The position numbers and the translations under genes are program-made. Positions 1 through 5,473 of a DNA stretch of 5,473 nucleotides are shown piece after piece (positions within the stretch are counted from its first letter, which is position 1; every line of letters begins with the position of its first letter). Location: contig CANOFI010000169.1 of the NCBI GenBank assembly GCA_947565255.1, positions 1 to 5,473 on the forward strand, written 5' to 3'. The notes beneath the pieces were generated by a model that saw only the letters and a list, made by a program, of their open reading frames with translations, was not told the DNA's origin and did not search any database. Origin of the DNA: an uncultured Lachnospiraceae bacterium (GTDB lineage Bacteria; Bacillota; Clostridia; Lachnospirales; Lachnospiraceae).

Positions 1-11
1 CTTGGAGTGAC

Positions 12-90
12 GAGTTTGGACAATTTATACAAAAATTCCGCTCCAAAGCGTTTTGAAGTCGCTCTATTTTTGTATAAATTGCCCAAACTC
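12..90. repeat. 79-bp element with 25-bp inverted arms (MITE-like or long hairpin)
   Basis: Positions 12-36 and 66-90 are reverse complements over 25 bp with one mismatch (A20 opposite C82). The arms are AT-rich, and the apical part of each is an A5/T5 run. The 29-nt centre (37-65) carries a CGCTC direct repeat at 39-43 and 60-64. AGCG at 47-50 can pair with either CGCT copy, so two alternative inner hairpins are possible. No T-tract follows either arm on either strand, so it does not look like an intrinsic terminator. No clean target-site duplication abuts the arms; AGTGA occurs at 6-10 and 95-99 but at unequal distances. The symmetry is seen directly. That it is a small non-autonomous mobile element is inference. 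Confidence 0.75.
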
Positions 91-137
91 TGATAGTGAA
101 AGAAAAGTTTTGTTAAAGTTGGAAATTATATCATGTG

Positions 138-143
138 AGGAGG
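138..143 (+). promoter_or_regulatory. Ribosome binding site deciding the deacetylase start
   Basis: A perfect AGGAGG lies six bases before ATG 150. The in-frame GTG at 135 is upstream of this site and overlaps its context, so it cannot be the start used by it. The ATG at 150 is therefore preferred. Confidence 0.85.
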
Positions 144-149
144 TTTGCA

Positions 150-1556
150 ATGGATCCGTATGATAAAAGAGAGATGCTGCGGGACCGGCGCCGAAAATCA
201 AGACGTCAGAAAAAGATTAAAATGATCACTTCTGTCATACTGGCACTGGGGCTTTTAGCGGGTGCTGTTGCGGGAACGGTTGTTTTAATGAAGGATTCTT
301 CTATCATGAGTGAAAAGGCTCAGGCAAAAGCGAAAAAAGAGGTGGAAGAGGGGAAAGAAAAAGAGACAAAAGAGGAGAAGAAGCGAAAATCTCTGTTAAA
401 GGAAGCAGACAGACTGGCAGCAATGTACGATTATGCGGGGGCGATAGAGAAGTTAAGCAGCTACGAGCTGTCGGAGAGCGATGCTGAATTTATGCAGGCA
501 AAGCAGGCCTATGAGGCCTCCCAGGCCGCCTGTGTGCCGGCGGATATTACGAAGATTCCGCATATATTCTTTCATTCCCTGATCGCAGATAATGCAAAAG
601 TGTTTGACGGTGATGCGGAGGAAGACGGTTATAACCAGTATATGACAACGATTGATGAATTTAACCGTATCATACAGGAGATGTACAACAACGGATTTGT
701 TCTTGTCAGCATGCACGATATGGCAGTGATGGGCGAGGACGGAACAATGAGCAAGGGGCAGATTATGCTGCCGGAAGGAAAAAAACCGTTTGTGCTTTCT
801 GTGGATGATGTGAATTATTATAATTATATGCTGGACGATGGGTTCGCATCCAGGCTTGTGGTAGGAGAGGACGGCAAGCCGACGACCGAACGGGATTTGG
901 AAAACGGAGAGTCCGAGATTGGCGATTTTGACGTTGTGCCGCTGCTGGACAAATTTTTAGAGGAGCATCCTGACTTTTCTTACCGCGGGGCAAAGGGAAT
1001 TTTGGGAATTACCGGGTACGAAGGTGCGTTGGGATACCGGACCTGTCCGACCGATGATAAAAACGGATACGACGAGTCACAGATTGAGACGGCAAAGAAA
1101 GTGGCCCAGTGTTTAAAGGATGACGGCTGGGAGTTTGCGAGTCATACATGGGGACATATCCGTATGGGAACGGTCAGCGCAGAAAAGGTAAAGGAAGATG
1201 CCGACAAGTGGGAAAGCCAGGTGAAGCCGATTTTGGGCGACGTGGATATTTTAATTTACCCATATGGAGAGGATATCAATTCTTTTCGAAAATACACGAT
1301 GGAAAATGAAAAATTTGCCTATCTGAAGGCAAAGGGATTTTATTACTACTGTAACGTGGACAGCAGCAATCCGTCCTGGGTGCAGCTTGGAACGGACTAT
1401 TTAAGACAGGGACGCCGGAATCTGGATGGTTACCGGATGTATCATGATTTGATTGATGATTCTGTGGATAAATTATCCGATTTATTTGATGTGACAAAAG
1501 TGTATGACGCACAGGTGCGCCCGCCGGTGCCGGCGCTGACCGGACCAGGGAAATAA
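150..1556 (+). CDS. Membrane-anchored polysaccharide deacetylase-like protein
   Basis: The product has 468 residues and is predicted to be a type II membrane protein. It has a basic cytoplasmic N-terminus (residues 6-24, rich in Arg/Lys), one hydrophobic segment at about 25-47, a charged Lys/Glu helical stretch at 54-90 (probable coiled coil), and an extracytoplasmic domain from about 130 onward. That domain resembles the NodB/CE4 fold. The IFFHSLI strand (139-145) and the helix-strand FNRIIQEMYNNGFVLVSMHD (171-190) are like the start of IcaB/PgaB-type deacetylases. SVDD (217-220) corresponds to the TFDD catalytic/metal aspartate motif. HTWGH (332-336) fits the H-[ST]-x-x-H zinc-ligand motif, and YPYG (370-373) sits where RxPYG is usual but lacks the arginine. 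CE4 enzymes remove N- or O-acetyl groups from peptidoglycan or other surface polysaccharides; the substrate here is unknown. About 110 residues separate motifs 1 and 2, more than is usual. No terminator is evident before the SASP gene 113 bp downstream. Family assignment is good; catalytic activity is inferred. Confidence 0.85.
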   Translation: MDPYDKREMLRDRRRKSRRQKKIKMITSVILALGLLAGAVAGTVVLMKDSSIMSEKAQAKAKKEVEEGKEKETKEEKKRKSLLKEADRLAAMYDYAGAIEKLSSYELSESDAEFMQAKQAYEASQAACVPADITKIPHIFFHSLIADNAKVFDGDAEEDGYNQYMTTIDEFNRIIQEMYNNGFVLVSMHDMAVMGEDGTMSKGQIMLPEGKKPFVLSVDDVNYYNYMLDDGFASRLVVGEDGKPTTERDLENGESEIGDFDVVPLLDKFLEEHPDFSYRGAKGILGITGYEGALGYRTCPTDDKNGYDESQIETAKKVAQCLKDDGWEFASHTWGHIRMGTVSAEKVKEDADKWESQVKPILGDVDILIYPYGEDINSFRKYTMENEKFAYLKAKGFYYYCNVDSSNPSWVQLGTDYLRQGRRNLDGYRMYHDLIDDSVDKLSDLFDVTKVYDAQVRPPVPALTGPGK

Positions 1557-1604
1557 CCGTCTGATTTTGTTTGAATATATTTGAAAGCAGGGCAGGTTTT
1601 GCCA

Positions 1605-1633
1605 GTGTAATGGAGCGGATTTTACATATACTA
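1605..1633 (+). promoter_or_regulatory. Possible sigma-G (forespore) promoter of the SASP gene
   Basis: TATACTA at 1627-1633 matches the sigma-G -10 consensus CATnnTA except for its first base. GTGTA at 1605-1609 lies 17 bp upstream and partly matches the -35 consensus (roughly G-A/C-A-T-A/G). SASP genes are classic sigma-G targets, and this pair would start transcription about 15-20 bp before the ribosome binding site. The same -10 region also contains TATACT, so a sigma-A reading is possible, but no good TTGACA-like box sits at the right distance. Confidence 0.4.
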
Positions 1634-1655
1634 TCCTTGTAGCAGAAAATGATGT

Positions 1656-1662
1656 AAGGAGG
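1656..1662 (+). promoter_or_regulatory. Strong ribosome binding site of the SASP gene
   Basis: AAGGAGG lies seven bases before ATG 1670. It is a near-perfect anti-16S match, in keeping with the very high synthesis of SASPs in the forespore. Confidence 0.85.
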
Positions 1663-1669
1663 TATAAAC

Positions 1670-1873
1670 ATGAGTCGTTCTTCAAATAAGAAAGCCGTAC
1701 CAGGGGCAAAAGATGCATTAGACAGATTTAAGTTCGAGGTGGCCAACGAGTTGGGAGTTCCGTTAAGTGACGGATATAACGGCAATTTAACTTCCAAACA
1801 GAATGGTTCTGTCGGCGGTTATATGGTTAAGAAAATGATTGAGGCCCAGGAAAAAAAGATGGCCGGAAAATAA
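1670..1873 (+). CDS. Alpha/beta-type small acid-soluble spore protein
   Basis: A 67-residue protein with both hallmarks of alpha/beta-type SASPs. KFEVANELGV (21-30) is the family motif containing the germination protease (GPR) cleavage site, expected between E23 and V24. KQNGSVGGYMVKKMI (43-57) is the conserved C-terminal DNA-binding segment. Proteins of this family saturate spore DNA, shift it towards an A-like form and protect it from UV, heat and oxidative damage. GPR degrades them at germination to supply amino acids. The length is typical. The gene has its own probable sigma-G promoter and strong ribosome binding site, and it is followed by a terminator at 1982-2027, so it is probably a monocistronic developmental gene. 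Spore-formers usually carry several paralogues, so I give no specific ssp symbol. The family call is secure; the timing of expression is inferred. Confidence 0.96.
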   Translation: MSRSSNKKAVPGAKDALDRFKFEVANELGVPLSDGYNGNLTSKQNGSVGGYMVKKMIEAQEKKMAGK

Positions 1874-1890
1874 TATCGATTTTTCTTTTT

Positions 1891-1937
1891 CGTGACCGCA
1901 GATTTCGTTTTTCTTAATGAAAAACCTATGATTCACG
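1891..1937 (+). other. Possible hairpin-in-hairpin downstream of the SASP gene
   Basis: GTTTTTC (1907-1913) and GAAAAAC (1919-1925) form a perfect 7-bp stem with a 5-nt loop. CGTGA (1891-1895) can pair with TCACG (1933-1937) to enclose it. The stems are short and mostly A/U, and no U-tract follows. It may be part of a repeated intergenic element with the palindrome just downstream, or it may be chance. Confidence 0.35.
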
Positions 1938-1942
1938 GTTCA

Positions 1943-1966
1943 GGAATGCGCTGTACTGCGCATTCC
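1943..1966. repeat. 24-bp near-perfect palindrome in the SASP-mutS gap
   Basis: GGAATGCGC (1943-1951) and GCGCATTCC (1958-1966) are perfect reverse complements. The centre TGTACT contains the self-complementary GTAC, so one mismatched pair breaks an otherwise full palindrome. TCAC (1933-1936) and GTGA (1967-1970) extend the stem across a 6-nt left-hand bulge. No U-tract follows on either strand, so it is not a standard terminator. It could be a dispersed intergenic repeat, a protein-binding site or an RNA 3'-end stabiliser for the SASP transcript; the sequence does not decide. Confidence 0.7.
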
Positions 1967-1981
1967 GTGAGAACATGATTT

Positions 1982-2027
1982 AAGACGTTTGTGATATGTT
2001 TTGGCATATTGCAGACGTCTTTTTTTT
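1982..2027 (+). terminator. Strong Rho-independent terminator ending the SASP transcript
   Basis: Positions 1982-1998 pair with 2005-2021 to give a stem of about 17 bp, including a few G-U pairs, with loop TTTTGG. The basal part AAGACGT/ACGTCTT is perfect. The stem runs directly into eight T residues (2020-2027). The opposite strand has no T-tract, so it acts on rightward transcription. It lies about 110 bp after the SASP stop codon and shields mutS from SASP read-through. Confidence 0.92.
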
Positions 2028-2054
2028 GTGATATACTTTATTATGGTATATAAT
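2026..2054 (+). promoter_or_regulatory. Sigma-A promoter of mutS-mutL
   Basis: The -10 box is a perfect TATAAT (2049-2054). It is preceded by a 17-bp spacer and TTGTGA (2026-2031), which matches TTGACA at four of six positions. Transcription would start near 2061, giving a leader of about 30 nt. The first two bases of the -35 box are the last two of the preceding terminator's T-tract. No LexA-like (GAAC-N4-GTTC) operator is visible. Confidence 0.8.
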
Positions 2055-2075
2055 GTATATGATTGAAAGAGAGAT

Positions 2076-2081
2076 AAGGAG
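2076..2081 (+). promoter_or_regulatory. Ribosome binding site supporting the TTG start of mutS
   Basis: AAGGAG ends eight bases before TTG 2090. The next in-frame ATG codons (2108 and 2111) are about 26 bases or more from it, too far. The residues encoded from the TTG (GKLTPMMQQY) match the conserved N-terminus of Firmicute MutS proteins. Confidence 0.8.
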
Positions 2082-2089
2082 AGTTTGTT

Positions 2090-4735
2090 TTGGGAAAGTT
2101 AACACCAATGATGCAGCAGTACATAAATACAAAAGAAGATTACAAAGACTGTATTTTATTTTATCGTCTGGGGGATTTTTATGAAATGTTTTTCGAGGAT
2201 GCGCTGACAGCATCAAAAGAATTGGAGATCACTCTGACCGGAAAGGATTGTGGGATGGGGGAACGCGCACCGATGTGCGGGGTTCCGCATCATGCGGTCG
2301 AAGGGTATTTAAACCGGCTTGTAGAGCGCGGATATAAAGTGGCAATCTGTGAGCAGGTGGAGGATCCAAAGCAGGCAAAAGGCATAGTAAAGCGGGAGGT
2401 CGTAAGAATTGTAACACCGGGGACAAATTTGAATCCACAGGCTCTTGATGAAACAAAAAACAATTATCTGATGAGTATTGTCTATATGGCCGACCATTAC
2501 GGAATCAGCATTGCAGATATTACGACCGGGGATTTTTTTGTGACAGAGGTGGATTCTGACCGGAAGCTGTTTGATGAGGTGAATAAATATATGCCGTCTG
2601 AGATTATCTGTAATCAGGCATTCTGCATGAGCGGTGTGGATATGGACGATTTGAAGCACCGGCTCGGCATCACCATTTTTTCTTTGGACGACTGGTATTT
2701 CGATGAGGAAACCTGTAAAAAAACGCTGCTGGAGCATTTTAAAACTGTGTCTGTTCAGGGACTTGGGCTGGAGGATTATTTTTATGGAGTCATCAGCACC
2801 GGCGCGCTTTTGAACTATTTGTATGAGACGCAGAAAAATTCACTGGAAAATCTTGTCCATATCACGCCGTACCGCACGGAAGCGTATATGGTGCTTGACA
2901 GTTCTACAAGAAGGAATCTGGAACTGGCGGAAACATTGAGGGAAAAGCAAAAGAGAGGCTCACTTTTATGGGTGCTGGATAAGACCAAGACTGCGATGGG
3001 GGCGAGAATGCTCCGCTCTTACCTGGAACAGCCTCTGACGGATGTGGTGCAGATGGAATACCGGCTGGACGGGCTGGAGGAGATTAACAATCAGGCGATT
3101 ACAAGGGATGAGCTTCGTGAATATTTAGCACCGGTCTATGATTTGGAACGCTTAATCAGCCGGATTAGTTATAAATCAGCAAATCCAAGAGATCTCACGG
3201 CATTTTGTTCTTCCCTCACCATGCTTCCGCATATCAAATATCTGCTCGGCAGCTTTCAGGCGCCGATTTTAAAAGATTTGTGCGGGCAGCTGGATGCGCT
3301 GGAGGATTTGTGCAGCCTGATTCAGAATGCAATAGAAGAAGAGCCGCCGCTTGCAGTCAGGGAGGGCGGCATTATCAGGACCGGCTTTCACGAAGAGGTG
3401 GACAGGCTGCGCAGTGCGAAGACGGAGGGGAAGACCTGGCTTGCCGAGCTGGAGCAGAGGGAAAAAGAAAAAACCGGAATCAGAAATCTCCGGATAAAAT
3501 ATAACAAGATATTTGGATATTATCTTGAGGTAACCAATTCCTATAAAAATCTTGTGCCGGAATATTATATGCGCAAACAGACGCTTGCCAATGCCGAACG
3601 GTATATTACGCCGGAATTGAAAGAGCTGGAGGACATTATTCTTGGCGCGGAAGAAAAGCTGTTTACCCTGGAGTATGAATTGTTTTGTACAATACGGGAT
3701 ACCATCGCCGGGGAAGTATCCCGAATACAGCAGACAGCAAAGGCGGTTGCGCAGTTAGATGCGCTTTGTTCCATGGCTTACATATCGGAAAAAAACCATT
3801 ATGTCCGTCCGAAGCTGAATACAAAGGGAGTCATTGATATCAAAGACGGCCGTCACCCTGTTGTAGAACAAATGACACAGAACGACATGTTTATTGCGAA
3901 CGATACCTATTTAGACAACAGCAAAAAACGGGTTTCCATCATTACAGGACCCAATATGGCCGGCAAATCGACTTATATGCGCCAGACAGCTCTGATTGTT
4001 CTTCTGGCACAGATTGGCTGTTTTGTTCCGGCAGCGCAGGCGGATATCGGGGTTGTGGACCGGATTTTTACAAGAGTAGGGGCGTCGGATGATCTGGCGA
4101 GCGGACAGAGCACATTTATGGTGGAGATGACAGAGGTTGCGAATATACTGAGAAATGCAACGGCAGACAGCCTGATTATTCTTGACGAAATCGGGCGGGG
4201 AACCAGCACCTTTGACGGACTCAGCATTGCATGGGCCGTAGTGGAGCACATCAGCGACAGAAAAATTCTTGGCGCGAAGACGTTATTTGCAACCCACTAC
4301 CATGAGCTGACAGAACTGGAAGGGCAGTTGGACGGTGTGAACAATTACTGCATTGCCGTCAAGGAAAAAGGCGATGATATTGTATTTTTGCGGAAAATCG
4401 TGAGAGGCGGCGCGGATAAAAGCTATGGCATTCAGGTGGCGAAGCTTGCCGGAGTGCCGGATGCGGTCACGGAGCGCGCCAAACAGATTGTGGAGGAGCT
4501 GATTGATACGGACATTGCCGTGAGGGCGAGGGATATTGCCAGCGGCGGGGCGAAGAAAAAAGGAAAACCGCATCACTTTGACCAGGTGGATTTGACACAG
4601 ATGTCTTTGTTTGATGCGGTCGGGGACGATGTGGTTATTGAGGAAATAAAGACGATGGATCTCGGCAATATGACGCCGATTGATGCGTTAAATACCCTTT
4701 ATAATCTGCAAAACAAGCTAAAAAACAGGTGGTGA
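2090..4735 (+). CDS. mutS: DNA mismatch repair protein MutS
   Basis: An 881-residue MutS1-type protein, slightly longer than the roughly 850-860 residues of the E. coli and B. subtilis proteins. It binds mismatches and small loops as a dimer, then undergoes ATP-driven conversion to a sliding clamp and recruits MutL. The N-terminal mismatch-binding domain carries the Phe-x-Glu wedge in GDFYEMF (F30, E32), which separates MutS1 from MutS2. The connector domain spans about 125-250 and the lever/clamp region about 265-570, with FGYYLEV at 475-481. The ATPase has Walker A GPNMAGKST (620-628), the ABC-like loop SDDLASGQST (666-675), Walker B LIILDE (695-700), GRGTSTFDG (702-710) and the ATHYH histidine (H736). 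Near the C-terminus, QMSLF (837-841) fits the beta-clamp-binding motif, and a final helical segment matches the family's dimerisation tail. The start is TTG with a good ribosome binding site. All key residues are present, so it should be functional. It is the first gene of a mutS-mutL operon. Confidence 0.98.
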   Translation: MGKLTPMMQQYINTKEDYKDCILFYRLGDFYEMFFEDALTASKELEITLTGKDCGMGERAPMCGVPHHAVEGYLNRLVERGYKVAICEQVEDPKQAKGIVKREVVRIVTPGTNLNPQALDETKNNYLMSIVYMADHYGISIADITTGDFFVTEVDSDRKLFDEVNKYMPSEIICNQAFCMSGVDMDDLKHRLGITIFSLDDWYFDEETCKKTLLEHFKTVSVQGLGLEDYFYGVISTGALLNYLYETQKNSLENLVHITPYRTEAYMVLDSSTRRNLELAETLREKQKRGSLLWVLDKTKTAMGARMLRSYLEQPLTDVVQMEYRLDGLEEINNQAITRDELREYLAPVYDLERLISRISYKSANPRDLTAFCSSLTMLPHIKYLLGSFQAPILKDLCGQLDALEDLCSLIQNAIEEEPPLAVREGGIIRTGFHEEVDRLRSAKTEGKTWLAELEQREKEKTGIRNLRIKYNKIFGYYLEVTNSYKNLVPEYYMRKQTLANAERYITPELKELEDIILGAEEKLFTLEYELFCTIRDTIAGEVSRIQQTAKAVAQLDALCSMAYISEKNHYVRPKLNTKGVIDIKDGRHPVVEQMTQNDMFIANDTYLDNSKKRVSIITGPNMAGKSTYMRQTALIVLLAQIGCFVPAAQADIGVVDRIFTRVGASDDLASGQSTFMVEMTEVANILRNATADSLIILDEIGRGTSTFDGLSIAWAVVEHISDRKILGAKTLFATHYHELTELEGQLDGVNNYCIAVKEKGDDIVFLRKIVRGGADKSYGIQVAKLAGVPDAVTERAKQIVEELIDTDIAVRARDIASGGAKKKGKPHHFDQVDLTQMSLFDAVGDDVVIEEIKTMDLGNMTPIDALNTLYNLQNKLKNRW
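4727..4732 (+). promoter_or_regulatory. mutL ribosome binding site inside the end of mutS
   Basis: AGGTGG, nine bases before ATG 4742, overlaps the last two codons of mutS. Ribosomes finishing mutS would be close to the mutL start, which suggests translational coupling. Confidence 0.65.
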
Positions 4736-4741
4736 TAAAAA

Positions 4742-5473
4742 ATGGCGTCCATACAGGTGTTAAGCCAGGAAACGATTGATAAAATTGCGGCGGGCGAGGT
4801 GGTTGAGCGTCCGTCTTCCGTTGTAAAAGAACTGGTTGAAAATTCTATTGATGCGAAGGCAACGGCAATTACGGTGGAAATAAAGGACGGCGGCACGTCG
4901 TTAATCCGGATTACCGACAATGGCTGCGGCATTGACAGGAAGGAGATTGCGCTGGCGTTTCTGCGCCATTCTACCAGTAAAATTACATCGGCAGACGATT
5001 TGGTATCCGTTGCAACACTGGGGTTTCGCGGCGAGGCGCTTTCCAGTATCAGCGCGGTGGCGCAGGTGGAGCTTTTAACGAAGACAAGAAATTCCTTTAT
5101 TGGCGTCCGCTATGTCATAGAGGGCGGTGTGGAGAAGGTGTTTGAGGAGGCAGGTACACCGGACGGAACGACTTTTCTGGTGAGGAATCTGTTTTACAAT
5201 ACGCCTGCGCGAAAAAAATTTTTGAAAACCAATGCGACGGAAGGAACTTATATACAGGAGCTTGTAGAACGCCTGGCGCTCTCCCACCCGGAGATTTCGT
5301 TTAAACTGATTCACAACAATCAGGTAAAGCTTCATACATCAGGAAATGCGAATGTGAAGGATGTCATTTACCAGATTTACGGGCGGGATATTGCCGCAAA
5401 TTTAATCGAAGTCTCATTTGAGTCCGAGGAGGCAAGCGTCAGCGGATTCATTGGAAAACCGGTTATTTCAAGG
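4742..5473 (+). CDS. mutL: DNA mismatch repair protein MutL (5' part, cut by window end)
   Basis: The first 244 codons of MutL are open to the window edge; the rest lies outside. This is the GHKL ATPase domain that dimerises on ATP binding and links MutS recognition to strand incision. Visible are IAAGEVVERPSSVVKELVENSIDA (15-38) with the catalytic Glu E30 and Mg-binding N34; DNGCGI (59-64) with the adenine-binding Asp D59; RHSTSKI (75-81); GFRGEAL (94-100) of the ATP lid; and GTTFLVRNLFYNTPARKKFL (142-161). The second, transducer subdomain follows. These match E. coli and Firmicute MutL closely. Firmicutes generally lack MutH, and their MutL has a C-terminal metal-dependent endonuclease; that part is not in the window and cannot be checked. 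The start ATG is six bases after the mutS stop, and no promoter lies between them, so the two genes are co-transcribed. Confidence 0.97.
   Translation, partial: MASIQVLSQETIDKIAAGEVVERPSSVVKELVENSIDAKATAITVEIKDGGTSLIRITDNGCGIDRKEIALAFLRHSTSKITSADDLVSVATLGFRGEALSSISAVAQVELLTKTRNSFIGVRYVIEGGVEKVFEEAGTPDGTTFLVRNLFYNTPARKKFLKTNATEGTYIQELVERLALSHPEISFKLIHNNQVKLHTSGNANVKDVIYQIYGRDIAANLIEVSFESEEASVSGFIGKPVISR

Noticed and set aside
12..90. The inverted repeat as an intrinsic terminator
   Set aside because: No T-tract follows the stem on either strand, the arms are AT-rich and the loop is 29 nt.
70..97. A sigma-A promoter for the deacetylase gene (TTGTAT, 16-bp spacer, GATAGT)
   Set aside because: The -10 box matches only four of six positions and lacks the leading T, and the -35 match lies inside the inverted repeat; too weak to annotate.
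135..149. Upstream in-frame GTG 135 as the start of the deacetylase gene
   Set aside because: The AGGAGG at 138-143 lies inside that extension and is correctly spaced for ATG 150; there is no separate ribosome binding site before 135.
1591..1603. GGCA/TGCC hairpin after the deacetylase gene as a terminator
   Set aside because: The stem is only four base pairs and no T-run follows it.
1276..1797. A 173-codon open frame on the - strand across the deacetylase end and the SASP gene
   Set aside because: It is antisense to two well-supported genes, its translation is low-complexity and unfamiliar, and it runs across the SASP ribosome binding site and promoter.
1874..2089. A riboswitch or CRISPR repeats in the SASP-mutS gap
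   Set aside because: There are no regularly spaced direct repeats and no recognisable aptamer core; a terminator, a promoter and inverted repeats account for the region.
2309..2737. A 142-codon - strand open frame within mutS, with similar shorter ones across mutS and mutL
   Set aside because: They are shadows of codon bias in a conserved coding region; none shows a recognisable domain.
3205..3504. A 99-codon + strand open frame in another frame inside mutS
   Set aside because: It lies wholly within the MutS lever/clamp coding region, which is intact in its own frame, and its translation is atypical.

Overview
The window looks like chromosomal DNA from a spore-forming clostridial Firmicute, most likely of the Lachnospiraceae type. 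The reasons are strong AGGAGG-type ribosome binding sites, moderate GC content, an alpha/beta-type small acid-soluble spore protein (SASP) gene, and mutS/mutL proteins of the Firmicute kind. The genus cannot be fixed from the sequence alone. All genes are on the + strand.

Layout: (1) Positions 1-149 hold no gene. They contain a 79-bp element with 25-bp inverted arms, followed by a short AT-rich leader. (2) Positions 150-1556 encode a membrane-anchored, extracytoplasmic protein with a divergent polysaccharide deacetylase (NodB/CE4-like) domain. (3) Positions 1670-1873 encode a 67-residue SASP with a plausible forespore sigma-G promoter. (4) Positions 1874-2089 are non-coding. They hold a cluster of inverted repeats, a strong intrinsic terminator and a sigma-A promoter whose -35 box overlaps the terminator's U-tract. 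(5) Positions 2090-4735 are mutS, read from a TTG start. (6) From 4742 to the window end lies the first 244 codons of mutL, six bases behind mutS and probably translationally coupled to it.

MutS and MutL act together in post-replicative mismatch repair: MutS recognises the mismatch and MutL couples recognition to strand incision. The SASP coats and protects DNA in dormant spores and belongs to a separate, developmentally controlled transcription unit that the terminator insulates from mutSL. The deacetylase acts on a cell-surface polymer and has no evident mechanistic link to its neighbours.

Most of the window is ordinary core genome. I do not see a convincing undescribed multi-gene system. 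The parts that most deserve a second look are the inverted-repeat element at the left edge, the hairpin cluster between the SASP gene and mutS, and the unusual motif spacing of the deacetylase.
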